Both the position numbers and the translations under genes were made by a program. A stretch of DNA of 64,000 nt from Telluria antibiotica (GTDB lineage: Bacteria; Pseudomonadota; Gammaproteobacteria; Burkholderiales; Burkholderiaceae_D): the NCBI RefSeq assembly GCF_011682055.1, contig NZ_JAAQOM010000019.1, forward strand, positions 1-64,000. The letters are read 5' to 3'. Positions 48,561 to 56,477 of the stretch are shown here, piece after piece. The notes under the pieces are model-generated. The model was not told the DNA's origin. It worked only from the letters and a program-made list of their open reading frames with translations, and ran no database searches. The first letter of the stretch is position 1, and each line of letters opens with the position of its first letter.

Positions 48561-48893
48561 TCACTTCAGGCGCAGCTCATTCCTGACCGATCTGACGCCC
48601 CTCACGGTGCGCGCGGCCGCGGCGGCCGCCGCCACGTCGTCCGCCGAGCCCACGAATCCGCTCAGCCGGACGACCCCCTGGTCCGTGTCGACGTCGATCT
48701 CGTTCGCCTTCAGGCTGGCATCGCCGAGGAGGGCGGCCTTCACGCCGGCCGTGATGCCGGCGTCGTCGGTCCGCTGGACGGCCGCCGTCGGGCGGTCCGT
48801 CGCGCATCCCGCGATCCCGCACAGGACCAGGGCCGCCAGCAGCGCCGATGCACAAACCGCCGCCGGGGTCTTGCCTTTGCCGAATCGTGTCAT
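48561..48893 (-). CDS. BON-domain lipoprotein
   Basis: 110 aa. Lipoprotein signal (SALLAALVLCGIAGC) and one BON domain about 40-110: DAGITAGVKAALLGDASLKA, NEIDVDTDQGVVRLSGFVGS, RGVRSVRNELRLK. BON domains bind phospholipid surfaces; OsmY and DolP are known relatives. It is expected in the periplasm, attached to the outer membrane. It is similar in design to the BON protein at 56040-56354. The upstream region (48894-49138) contains a small perfect hairpin GCTGTAC-TCGC-GTACAGC. Confidence 0.9.
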   Translation of the reverse strand: MTRFGKGKTPAAVCASALLAALVLCGIAGCATDRPTAAVQRTDDAGITAGVKAALLGDASLKANEIDVDTDQGVVRLSGFVGSADDVAAAAAAARTVRGVRSVRNELRLK

Positions 48894-49138
48894 TACCGTC
48901 CTGCTTTCCTCGCGATGCTTGCCTGGCGTTCGGGAACGGCGCCGGCCTTACCATGCGTTCAGAATAAATCTCCACAGCATAGCGGTCTGTACGACAAATA
49001 ACACTGAGCACGTCGCCAAACCTACTGCGCGTTGCACTGTGGCCCTGCGATGCTCGCTGTACTCGCGTACAGCTGCGCTTCTCCGACCACATTGCTGCCG
49101 CTCGCTACGGTTTTGCGAGGTGCTCATCCTGATCGCGC

Positions 49139-51199
49139 TCAACGCTTGGCGCTCTTGCCCGGCGGCGGGGCAACAGGCTTGGCCCCGGCCTGCGCCAGCA
49201 GCGCGCTGCACGGGCTGTCCTTGCCCGGTCCCATGTTGATCAACGGCAGCAGGGCAGCGGCCGGTGCCGCGACGATGGCCAGCGCGGCCGCCGCGCCGCC
49301 CTTCAGCGCGAGCACTTTCTTGTCGAGCGACAGGTCGGGATGCTTGAACGTGCCGCGCACGAAGAACGGCGTGCGCAACGTGAAGATGCGCAGCGCCTTC
49401 GTCTCCGGCTTGATGCGCAGGTCGAGCTGCTCGGTCGACATGTTGACCCAGCCATTGATGTCGACGATCGCGTCTTCCGTGTCGAGCACGAACGTGCGCG
49501 TGCGCGCCACGCCGTCCTTTACGCCGAGGTCGGCGGCGAGGCAGTTCAGCTTGACCTCCTTGTCGCCGAACAGCTTCGTGATGATGACGTTGCCCACGTT
49601 CAGCCCCGCCTCCTCGAGCAGCAGTTTGCTGACGACGCCCTGGCTGACCAGGCCCTTCACTTCGCCGTTCGCGTCGGCCAGCATGGCGCCGACGGAATCG
49701 CCGGTCGCCGTGAGCTTCGCCTCGCCATAGATCGAGCCAACTGTCGCCTGCATCTTTTCGATCTGCGGGAACAATTGCTTGATCTGGATGTCGCGTGCCT
49801 TCACGTCGGCAGTCGCCTTGATGGGATTGTTGGGATTGCTGCCGTCCAGCTTGATGTTCGAGTTGACGTTGCCGCCCGCCATGGCGAAGTCGAGGGGCTG
49901 CAAGGTGAGCACGCCGTCGTTCATCACGACATGGCTTTGCAGCTTGCTGAGCGGCAGGTCCTTGTCCTTGACGATGCGGTCGGCCGTGAAGCGCACGTCG
50001 GCATCGAGCGCCTTCCAGCGCTCGGTGTGGAATTTTTCGACCGGTAACGCCTTCCCTTCCGGCTGCACCGCCTCGACGCCGCGCGCGCGCTTGCTCGCGT
50101 TGGAATCGGCGCCGATCAGCGGGCCAAGGTCGGCGAAGCGCAGCTGGTGCGACACGACGGTGCCCGTCAGCTTGTTGCGCGGCTTGCCCGTCGCGAATTC
50201 GAGGTGGCCCGCGATGTCGGACTGGCCGACCTTGCCCTTGAACTTGTCGTACACCCAGCGGGTCTTGTCCTTGTCCAGCGTACCCGTCAGGTGGCCGTCC
50301 GTCGAGAACGCAGGCGTCTCCGGCAGCAGCACGCCCGTGAACGGATACAGCCGCGCCATCGACGGCGCCGCCAACGTCAGTTTCAGGTCCACGCCCGCGA
50401 GGTGGGCGGGGCGCGTGACGGTGCCCTCGACGGCGACACGCATGTTGGCCGAGTGCACGTCGGCCTGGATCGGGAACGGTTCGTCCTGGTTGCGCAGCGA
50501 CAGCACCTTGCCCGCCTTGCCGCCGCCGCCGACGGGCGCGCCGTTGTACTCGCCGCGCAACTGGAACGCGATGCCGTAGGTCGGGTCGTTCGCGATGGTG
50601 TCGATGTCGGCGGTGACGTCGGCCTTCGTGACGGCGTCGATCACGTGGATCGTGCCCTTGTTCAGCACGACCCGTTCGAGGTCGAGCGTCCACTTCGATT
50701 TCTTCTGTTCCGGCTTGTAGACCCAGTTGTAGTGCGTGGCGTCCGTGCGCAGCAGTTCTGCCTGCGGTCCGTCGAAGCGCAGCACGGGCACGTGGATCGT
50801 GTGGGTCAGCAGGGCGAACGGATCGAGCGAGAACGAGAACTGGCGCACGCTCGCCATGTCGCGCTGGGGGAGGCCGGCGGGGTTGCCCACGTGGACGTCG
50901 TTGGCGTACAGGTGCGGCCACGGAATGTAGTCGCGCCACGTTCGCTGGCCTTTGGGTATGCTTTTGGAAGGCTGCTCCCAATGCACCGCGAGGTCGCCGC
51001 GGATGACGAACGGGCGCTCGATCGCATCGCCGACCTTCTCGTCGAGCCACGGCTTGACGCGGTTCCAGTCGAACGTGAGGAGGATGACGATGGCGATGAC
51101 GGGTATCGCCACCAGCACGCCGACGATGCCGAGCGTGATTTTCACCGGGCGCGACAGATGCGCGCCCTGTCTGGGCTGTTGGGCTGGTTGGGTTGTCAT
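49139..51199 (-). CDS. AsmA-family protein
   Basis: 686 aa, GGAAGG upstream of ATG 51199. One N-terminal membrane helix (ITLGIVGVLVAIPVIAIVIL, about 21-42). The AsmA pattern begins FDWNRVKPWLDEKVGDAIER and continues RGDLAVHWE; the C-terminal part has VGDSVGAMLADANGEVKGLV-like strands and RTPFFVRGTFKHPDLSLDKK, the AsmA C-terminal signature. AsmA-type proteins are periplasmic, bridge-like and involved in outer-membrane phospholipid or protein assembly. The gene is alone, between BON and DUF4398 genes, in keeping with the envelope theme. Confidence 0.9.
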   Translation of the reverse strand: MTTQPAQQPRQGAHLSRPVKITLGIVGVLVAIPVIAIVILLTFDWNRVKPWLDEKVGDAIERPFVIRGDLAVHWEQPSKSIPKGQRTWRDYIPWPHLYANDVHVGNPAGLPQRDMASVRQFSFSLDPFALLTHTIHVPVLRFDGPQAELLRTDATHYNWVYKPEQKKSKWTLDLERVVLNKGTIHVIDAVTKADVTADIDTIANDPTYGIAFQLRGEYNGAPVGGGGKAGKVLSLRNQDEPFPIQADVHSANMRVAVEGTVTRPAHLAGVDLKLTLAAPSMARLYPFTGVLLPETPAFSTDGHLTGTLDKDKTRWVYDKFKGKVGQSDIAGHLEFATGKPRNKLTGTVVSHQLRFADLGPLIGADSNASKRARGVEAVQPEGKALPVEKFHTERWKALDADVRFTADRIVKDKDLPLSKLQSHVVMNDGVLTLQPLDFAMAGGNVNSNIKLDGSNPNNPIKATADVKARDIQIKQLFPQIEKMQATVGSIYGEAKLTATGDSVGAMLADANGEVKGLVSQGVVSKLLLEEAGLNVGNVIITKLFGDKEVKLNCLAADLGVKDGVARTRTFVLDTEDAIVDINGWVNMSTEQLDLRIKPETKALRIFTLRTPFFVRGTFKHPDLSLDKKVLALKGGAAAALAIVAAPAAALLPLINMGPGKDSPCSALLAQAGAKPVAPPPGKSAKR

Positions 51200-51387
51200 G
51201 GCCTTCCTTCTGGTGGGATGGATTGATCGCAGATTAGCGTAAAGGGTTGCCCGTCAATGTGCGGTGCCGCACCGTGCTCGGCCGCGGCCGTCCCGAGGTC
51301 CTGCGTATGTGCGGCAGCGAACCGATCTCGGCGGGCTTGAGGGTTATAACGTTACCAACACATTCAGTCAACGACAGGAGTCGCAAG

Positions 51388-51783
51388 ATGAATACAAAAT
51401 CGATGGACCTGCTGGTGCGGGTCGGCGCAGCCGCTGCGGTTCTTTCGCTGGCCGCCTGCGCCAGCCCGGAGAAGACGCCGGCCACGGCTGCCGTCGCGGT
51501 GTCGAACAACGCCGTCGAGAACGCCGTGTCGGCGGGCGCGCCCGAGCTGGCCCCGGCCGAGATCACGTCCGCGCGCGACAAGATGATGCGCGCCAACCAG
51601 GCCCTCGCAGCCAAGGATTACAAGACGGCGCGCGACCTCGCGATCCAGGCCCAGGCCGACGCCAAGCTGGCGCAGAGCAAGGCCAATTCCGCCAAGGCCA
51701 CGGCCGCGGCCGACGCCCTCAACGAGGACCTGCGCGTGCTGCGCCAGGAAGTCGACCGGGCCAATTCCGACCGGCAGCAGTAA
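51388..51783 (+). CDS. DUF4398 lipoprotein
   Basis: 131 aa from ATG 51388, CAGGAG upstream. Lipoprotein signal (VRVGAAAAVLSLAACASPEK). A helical domain follows (GAPELAPAEITSARDKMMRA, QALAAKDYKTARDLAIQAQA), the DUF4398 type, with a coiled coil at the end (LNEDLRVLRQEVDRANSDRQ). The same domain opens the OmpA protein directly downstream, 75 nt away, so the two probably act together at the inner face of the outer membrane. Function unknown. Confidence 0.9.
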   Translation: MNTKSMDLLVRVGAAAAVLSLAACASPEKTPATAAVAVSNNAVENAVSAGAPELAPAEITSARDKMMRANQALAAKDYKTARDLAIQAQADAKLAQSKANSAKATAAADALNEDLRVLRQEVDRANSDRQQ

Positions 51784-51858
51784 GGCAGGGTGGCACCGCG
51801 CCACCCGACAACAAGAACCGCGCCGCCAAGGCGCGCCACACCGCAGAAAGGAAGGATC

Positions 51859-52776
51859 ATGAACCTGATGAAGGCACTCGCATTTGCCGGCGCACTGATG
51901 CTGGCCGCGTGCAGCACCGTCCCGACCACGACGCCCACACTGGACGAGGCGCGCGCCGACTTCGTCGCGGCCAACAACAATCCGCAGGTCGCGACCTATG
52001 CGCCGCTCGAATTCAAGCAGGCCAGCGAAGCGCTCGACCGCGCCAACCAGGCCGCCGCCAAGCGCGAGAGCCTCGACACCATCGACCGCCTGGCGTACGT
52101 CGCCAAGCAGCGCATCGCCACCGCGCAGGAAGTCGCGAAGTCGAAGGCCGCCGAGACCGAGGTCGCCAACGCGAGCCGCGAGCGCGACCGCGTGCAGCTG
52201 GAGGCGCGCACGGCCGAGGCCGACCGCGCCAAGCGCGACGCCGCCGCCGCCCAGGCGCAGGCCGCGGCCGCCCAGGCCCAGGCCCAGGATGCTCAGGCCC
52301 AGGCCGCCGCAGCCCAGCAGCAGGCCGCCCAGCAGGCCGACCGCGCGGCACGCCTGGAAGCCCTGCTCGTCGAACTGCATGCGCAGAAGACGGAGCGTGG
52401 CATGGTCGTGACGATCGGCGACGTGCTGTTCGCCACCGACCGCGCCGAACTGAACGCGAACGGCATGGCGACCGTGCGCAAGCTGGCCGAGATCATGACG
52501 CAGAACCCCGACCGCACGGTGATGGTCGAAGGCTTTACCGACAGCACGGGCAGTGCGTCCCACAACAAGGACCTGTCCGAGCGCCGCGCGGCGTCCGTGG
52601 CCCAGGCCCTGGTCGGCCTCGGCGTGCCGCGCGAACGCATCGGCATGCGCGGCTACGGCGAAGCCTTCCCTGTCGCGCCCAACAACACGGCGTCCAACCG
52701 CCAGCTGAACCGCCGCGTGGAAATCGTCCTGTCGAACGCGGGCGCGACGATCCCGCCGCGCGCGGCGCAGCGCTGA
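51859..52776 (+). CDS. DUF4398/OmpA-family lipoprotein
   Basis: 305 aa from ATG 51859, AAGGAAGG upstream. Lipoprotein signal (LAFAGALMLAACSTV). DUF4398 helix region about 28-100, then a long Ala/Gln-rich coiled coil (e.g. AAAQAQAAAAQAQAQDAQAQ), then an OmpA domain about 180-300: TIGDVLFATDRAELNANGMA, VEGFTDSTGSASHNKDLSER and SNRQLNRRVEIVLSNAG, with peptidoglycan-binding Asp and Arg. It could reach from the outer membrane to peptidoglycan, with the coiled coil as spacer. Probably co-transcribed with the DUF4398 gene. Confidence 0.92.
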   Translation: MNLMKALAFAGALMLAACSTVPTTTPTLDEARADFVAANNNPQVATYAPLEFKQASEALDRANQAAAKRESLDTIDRLAYVAKQRIATAQEVAKSKAAETEVANASRERDRVQLEARTAEADRAKRDAAAAQAQAAAAQAQAQDAQAQAAAAQQQAAQQADRAARLEALLVELHAQKTERGMVVTIGDVLFATDRAELNANGMATVRKLAEIMTQNPDRTVMVEGFTDSTGSASHNKDLSERRAASVAQALVGLGVPRERIGMRGYGEAFPVAPNNTASNRQLNRRVEIVLSNAGATIPPRAAQR

Positions 52777-52813
52777 CAGACAGTTTGAACCCCCACTGAA
52801 AGAGGAAAGTTTC

Positions 52814-53350
52814 ATGGAACAGAACGCATCCAACCTGGCGCACGGCTTCGACATCGCGGAAATCCGTCGCGCGGCCGCCAATCTCGAAGACGGCGCCGTG
52901 ACCGAAGGCTACGCGGCCGACCGCGAAGCCGTCGTCGCCATGCTCAACGCGGCGCTCGCGACGGAGCTGCTGTGCGTGCTGCGCTACAAGCGCCACTACT
53001 TCACGGTCAGCGGCCCGAACACGGGCCACATCAAGGCCGAGTTTCTCGAGCACGCGCAGCAGGAGCAGGACCACGCCGACCGCATCGCCGAACGCATCGT
53101 GCAGCTGAACGGCTCGCCGAACTTCAACCCGGCTACGCTCACCCAGCGCAGCCATGCGGAGTACGACGATTCGGACGACGTGCAGGCGATGATCCGCGCC
53201 GACCTGATCGCCGAGCGCGTCGCGATCGAGTCGTACCGCCAGATGATCCAGGCCATCGGCGACAAGGACCCGACGACGAAGAACATGCTGATCGAGATCC
53301 TGGCCACCGAGGAAGAGCACGCGGACGACATGCGCGACCTGCTGGCCTGA
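52814..53350 (+). CDS. Ferritin-like protein (bacterioferritin-type)
   Basis: 178 aa, AGAGGAAAG upstream of ATG 52814. A four-helix ferritin-like fold with LNAALATELLCVLRYKRHYF, FLEHAQQEQDHADRIAERIV, RADLIAERVAIESYRQMIQA and LIEILATEEEHADDMRDLLA. The Glu and His residues (E in ATELL, E-x-x-H in EHAQQEQDHAD, E in IAERV, E-x-x-H in EEEHADD) form a di-iron site. Likely stores iron or removes peroxide. It sits ahead of ElaB/YqjD and YqjE-type genes on the same strand; together they may be a stress operon. Confidence 0.9.
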   Translation: MEQNASNLAHGFDIAEIRRAAANLEDGAVTEGYAADREAVVAMLNAALATELLCVLRYKRHYFTVSGPNTGHIKAEFLEHAQQEQDHADRIAERIVQLNGSPNFNPATLTQRSHAEYDDSDDVQAMIRADLIAERVAIESYRQMIQAIGDKDPTTKNMLIEILATEEEHADDMRDLLA

Positions 53351-53386
53351 ACCATTTACCTACCCACCAATAACGAGGAGAACATC

Positions 53387-53728
53387 ATGCTAGAAAACAT
53401 CAGCCGCGCCAACGGCAACACATCGGCCGTCAACGGTGCAGCGAAAGACACGTCCGGTGACATGAAGGCGCTCGTCAAGGACGCCCAGTCGCTGCTGAGC
53501 GCGGCCGCCAACCTCACCGGCAACAAGGCGGACGAGCTGCGCGAGCGCGGCATGGAGCTGCTCGACCAGGCGCTGGGCAAGGCCGGCAAATACCAGGATC
53601 AAGCCATGGTCAAGGGCAAGGAACTGGCACGCGCGACCGATGTCTATGTGAAGGACAACCCGTGGCGCACCGTGGCCGTGGCGGCCGGCGTCGGCCTGCT
53701 GCTGGGTGTCATTCTGGGCCGCAAATAA
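53387..53728 (+). CDS. ElaB/YqjD (DUF883) family protein
   Basis: 113 aa, GAGGAG upstream of ATG 53387. A helical, amphipathic N-terminus (TSGDMKALVKDAQSLLSAAA, ADELRERGMELLDQALGKAG) leads to the hallmark PWRTVAVAAGVGLLLGVILG, a C-terminal membrane helix, and RK at the end. Members bind to the inner membrane and are linked to ribosome association or stationary-phase stress. It is followed 18 nt later by the YqjE-like gene, the order seen in E. coli yqjDEK. Confidence 0.93.
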   Translation: MLENISRANGNTSAVNGAAKDTSGDMKALVKDAQSLLSAAANLTGNKADELRERGMELLDQALGKAGKYQDQAMVKGKELARATDVYVKDNPWRTVAVAAGVGLLLGVILGRK

Positions 53729-53746
53729 ATCCGGTCGGGGGCAGCC

Positions 53747-54133
53747 ATGGATAACAACGAAACCGTCGTGCATAGCCCCGGCCTCTTGGGTGGGATCACG
53801 GGCCTGGCGAAGAACCTGTTCGGCCTCGTCGTGTCGCGACTGGAACTCGCGGCGCTCGAGCTGACGGAAGTGCGCAACCACGTGATCGAACTCGTGGCCA
53901 TCTTCGCGATGGCTGCCCTGGCCACCTGGTTCGCCCTGGCCTACGGCACCGCCACGATCGTGGCGCTGGCGTGGGAAGAAATGGGGTGGAAGATCCTGCT
54001 GGTCATGTTCGTCGTGTTCGCCGTGATCACCCTGATCCTCGTGATGAAGGGCCTGGCCATGCTCAAGCAGGGCAAGCTGGCGTTCCCGGAGACCATGAAG
54101 GAATTGCGCAACGACCGCGACATGCTCATGTGA
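53747..54133 (+). CDS. YqjE-like membrane protein (holin-superfamily fold)
   Basis: 128 aa. Two membrane helices, VIELVAIFAMAALATWFALA and ILLVMFVVFAVITLILVMKG, with charged flanks (VVSRLELAALELTEVRNH). This is the 'phage holin family, superfamily III' / YqjE type, which is not a phage gene in this setting since it follows YqjD. Function is not known. The start at 53747 lies 18 nt after the YqjD-like stop; the next gene overlaps in transcription, 18 nt downstream. Confidence 0.9.
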   Translation: MDNNETVVHSPGLLGGITGLAKNLFGLVVSRLELAALELTEVRNHVIELVAIFAMAALATWFALAYGTATIVALAWEEMGWKILLVMFVVFAVITLILVMKGLAMLKQGKLAFPETMKELRNDRDMLM

Positions 54134-54151
54134 GCAGAAAGGATCTCGACC

Positions 54152-54517
54152 ATGGAAAAGACGATCGGCCACCACACGCAGGGCTCCCACGAGGAGCGCA
54201 AGCGGGCGCTGTTGCGTGACGGCGAGTTTTATCGCACGGGCGTCGCCCATGCGCGCGCGCAGATCAAGCACGCGGCCCGGCCCGAAGTGATGCTGCACTC
54301 CGTCATCGACCACGCCACCTGGGCCCTGCGCACGCGCGCTGACGCATTGCTGAAGCCCACCGGCACGAGCATCTCCGTGATCGCGCCGTATGCGCTGACG
54401 GTGCTGGGCTTCATCCGCAAGCGCAAGCTCGGCAAGCCGGCGCTGGGTGCGGCCGTCATCCTGGGCGCGCTCGGTTGGTACTTGCAGCGCAAACGCGCGC
54501 AGCAAGTGGCATACTAG
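54152..54517 (+). CDS. Third gene of the YqjD/E cluster, membrane protein
   Basis: 121 aa, AAAGGA upstream of ATG 54152. A basic N-terminus (MEKTIGHHTQGSHEERKRAL) precedes two weakly hydrophobic segments (SVIAPYALTVLGFI, KPALGAAVILGALGWYL). It occupies the place of yqjK in the E. coli cluster but sequence similarity to YqjK is not evident. The unit ends at a terminator (54574-54610). No function can be given. Confidence 0.78.
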   Translation: MEKTIGHHTQGSHEERKRALLRDGEFYRTGVAHARAQIKHAARPEVMLHSVIDHATWALRTRADALLKPTGTSISVIAPYALTVLGFIRKRKLGKPALGAAVILGALGWYLQRKRAQQVAY

Positions 54518-54573
54518 GGACAACGCGCCGGCCCGCACCGCCGGCGCCTGGCACGAATATGGTGGGGCTTGAG

Positions 54574-54610
54574 CGGCGTCGCAATCTTCGATTGGACGCC
54601 GTCTTTTTTT
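54574..54610 (+). terminator. Terminator of the ferritin-like/YqjD/YqjE unit
   Basis: CGGCGTC (54574-54580) pairs with GACGCCG (54595-54601), with an inner CAATC-TTC-GATTG stem, then seven T (54604-54610). Confidence 0.9.
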
Positions 54611-54644
54611 GTGTCGATGTGTCCCGCGTAGGCGTGGTGGCAAC

Positions 54645-54672
54645 GTAGGGTGGGCGGCCTCCGCCCACGCGG
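54645..54672. repeat. Single GTAGGGTGGGC-family repeat
   Basis: GTAGGGTGGGC at 54645-54655 with the hairpin GGGCGG-CCT-CCGCCC and a trailing ACGCGG. It lies between two transcription units whose terminators are close on both sides (54574-54610 and 54702-54725). Confidence 0.85.
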
Positions 54673-54701
54673 AACGATGCGTTTTAATGCGGTTGCGGCA
54701 G

Positions 54702-54725
54702 AAAAAAAGCCGGCAGAGCCGGCTT
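54702..54725 (-). terminator. Terminator of the glycine-zipper lipoprotein (minus strand)
   Basis: AAGCCGGC-AGA-GCCGGCTT (54707-54725), with seven A (54702-54708) giving a T-run on the minus strand. Confidence 0.9.
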
Positions 54726-54748
54726 GAAAACTACGTGCAACATGCCGC

Positions 54749-55213
54749 TCAATAGCGATACACACGGCCATCGACAATGCGCACGCGGTTGCCCACGCGC
54801 AGGTCGTACACGTTGTCCTGGACGATGGTGCGGTACTCGCCATTGTCGAGGCGGACGTTGACGGCATACGCCTGCTGGCCTTCTCCACTGCGGTTCGCTT
54901 CCACGCGGTTGCCGATCGCCGCGCCGGCCACGCCGCCGGCGACGGTCGCCGCGGTACGTCCGCCACCGCTACCGACCTGGTTGCCGGCGAGCGCGCCGAC
55001 GAGGCCGCCGACGATCGCGCCGGCGCCGCTCGTGCGGCCGTCGGCCGTCGTGACCTGGATCGATTCGATCGTGCCGTAGCCCGTGGCCGCGGTGTTGTCG
55101 TAGCCGCTGCGGTAGCCATCGTTGGCGTAGGAGGGCTGGGACGACTGGCTGGCGCAGCCCCCGAGAAGCGCACTGGCCGCCACGACGGCGGCGAGGGTAC
55201 GAGTAGCTTTCAT
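54749..55213 (-). CDS. Glycine-zipper 2TM lipoprotein
   Basis: 154 aa from ATG 55213, AGGAGA upstream. Lipoprotein signal (RTLAAVVAASALLGGC). Then a Ser/Tyr-rich segment (GYRSGYDNTAATGYGTIESI), a glycine zipper (GAGAIVGGLVGALAGNQVGS, TVAGGVAGAAIGNRVE), and AVNVRLDNGEYRTIVQDNVY with GNRVRIVDGRVYRY at the end. The C-terminal module is shared with the protein at 46423-47253. It is an outer-membrane lipoprotein of the Rickettsia 17-kDa antigen type (17 kDa surface-antigen-like). Single-gene unit ended by its own terminator. Confidence 0.92.
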   Translation of the reverse strand: MKATRTLAAVVAASALLGGCASQSSQPSYANDGYRSGYDNTAATGYGTIESIQVTTADGRTSGAGAIVGGLVGALAGNQVGSGGGRTAATVAGGVAGAAIGNRVEANRSGEGQQAYAVNVRLDNGEYRTIVQDNVYDLRVGNRVRIVDGRVYRY

Positions 55214-55418
55214 GACTTGTTCTCCTGGCAAAAATGTAGGACCAGATTACGCAGTCATGTGTAATGGGTCTGTGCGATGACGCACCCACCTCTCGACCGT
55301 AGGCGTCCGCTTTCCACCATCTCCGTTCCTGTGTTCGTCACCGAACAGAAATCGTCGTTACAGCCGAGTAAAACATCACCAGTGCGTTGGAAAACGTGGC
55401 AACGAAGGAGAACAAGAA

Positions 55419-55967
55419 ATGCGAATACCACACGTCATCCTGCTGCTGGGCGCGGCCTTGTTGTGGGCCGCGGGACATGTTCATGCGGCGACGCCGGAAG
55501 CCAAACTGGCTTACCAGCAAGCTCGCGACGCGGCGGCCGCCACGTACAAGGCGGCGCGCGCCCGTTGCGACGCCATCACCGGTAATCCGAAGGACGTCTG
55601 CGTGCTCGAGGCCAAGGCCGCGCGCGTGCGCGCCGACGAGGAAGCGCAGGCCAGGTACGAAGACACGTTGAAGGCCTATACCCGGGCGCGCATGCGCATC
55701 GCGTCCGCGAACTACGACCTCGACAAGGCGCGTTGCGCGGGGCTGACGGGCAACGACAAGGACGTCTGCAAGGAAGAGGCGAAAGCCCGCCTCGTCGCCG
55801 CGCAGGCCGACGCGCGCGCCGACCAGAAGACGATCCAGGCCCGCGACGATGCCCGCGCCGACAAGGAAGACGCCGCGTACCGCGTGGCCAAGGAAAAATG
55901 CGACGCCTTCGCGGGCGCCGCCAAGGATCAATGCATCTCGGCCGCGAAGGCCGACTTCGGCAAGTGA
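55419..55967 (+). CDS. Periplasmic protein with three Cys-x10-Cys repeats
   Basis: 182 aa, AAGGAG upstream of ATG 55419. Signal peptide (HVILLLGAALLWAAGHVHAA). The mature part is helical and Ala/Lys/Arg/Asp-rich and contains three repeats: RCDAITGNPKDVCVLEAKA, RCAGLTGNDKDVCKEEAKA and KCDAFAGAAKDQCISAAKA, each with two Cys ten residues apart. The repeats lie about 70 residues apart. Cys pairs probably form disulfides in helical hairpins. The family is not recognised by name; the protein may be an envelope stress protein like its neighbours. Confidence 0.82.
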   Translation: MRIPHVILLLGAALLWAAGHVHAATPEAKLAYQQARDAAAATYKAARARCDAITGNPKDVCVLEAKAARVRADEEAQARYEDTLKAYTRARMRIASANYDLDKARCAGLTGNDKDVCKEEAKARLVAAQADARADQKTIQARDDARADKEDAAYRVAKEKCDAFAGAAKDQCISAAKADFGK

Positions 55968-56039
55968 AGCACGGATTCAACCGCAGTACGCTCGTGAACG
56001 GGCACAACCAGTACCACCACTACTAACAAGGAGTTCATC

Positions 56040-56354
56040 ATGAACGTGACCAAACGCATCGCCACCGCCATCTTCACCGCCACCGTCGCCTTCACCGTCG
56101 TCGGCTGCTCGTCGAGCCCGACCAAGGAAAGCACGGGCGAGTACATCGACGACGCCGCCATCACGGCGAAGGTCAAGGCCGCGATCTTCAATGAGCCGGC
56201 CCTGAAGTCCACCGAAATCAACGTCGAGACCTACAAGGGCGACGTGCAGCTGTCGGGCTTCGTGGCCCAGCCGCAGGATGCACAGAAGGCCGCCGACGTG
56301 GCCCGTGGTGTCAAGGGTGTGGCATCGGTCAAGAACGACATCCGCGTAAAATAA
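56040..56354 (+). CDS. BON-domain lipoprotein (OsmY-like)
   Basis: 104 aa, AAGGAG upstream of ATG 56040. Lipoprotein signal ending in FTVVGC. A single BON domain about 37-104: EYIDDAAITAKVKAAIFNEP, LKSTEINVETYKGDVQLSGF, VARGVKGVASVKNDIRVK. Related to OsmY and to the BON protein at 48561-48893. It lies 72 nt after the Cys-repeat protein and is followed by a terminator, so these two may share a transcript. Confidence 0.93.
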   Translation: MNVTKRIATAIFTATVAFTVVGCSSSPTKESTGEYIDDAAITAKVKAAIFNEPALKSTEINVETYKGDVQLSGFVAQPQDAQKAADVARGVKGVASVKNDIRVK

Positions 56355-56431
56355 ACCCGCCGGGGCGGCTTGCGTGACGGCCGTCCCGGGGTGTCGCGAT
56401 CGCCGCGTCATGCGGCATCCGCCGGACGGGA

Positions 56432-56466
56432 AGCCGGCCGGCGGATGTCCGGGACCGGCTTTTTTT
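56432..56466 (+). terminator. Terminator after the BON-domain gene
   Basis: AGCCGG (56432-56437) pairs with CCGGCT (56455-56460), with an inner CCGG/CCGG stem, then seven T. Confidence 0.85.
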
Positions 56467-56477
56467 AGGCAAATATC

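Noticed and set aside
53747..54133. Prophage remnant suggested by holin-family similarity
   Set aside because: The gene follows a YqjD-type gene as in the chromosomal yqjDE cluster, and no other phage gene is nearby.
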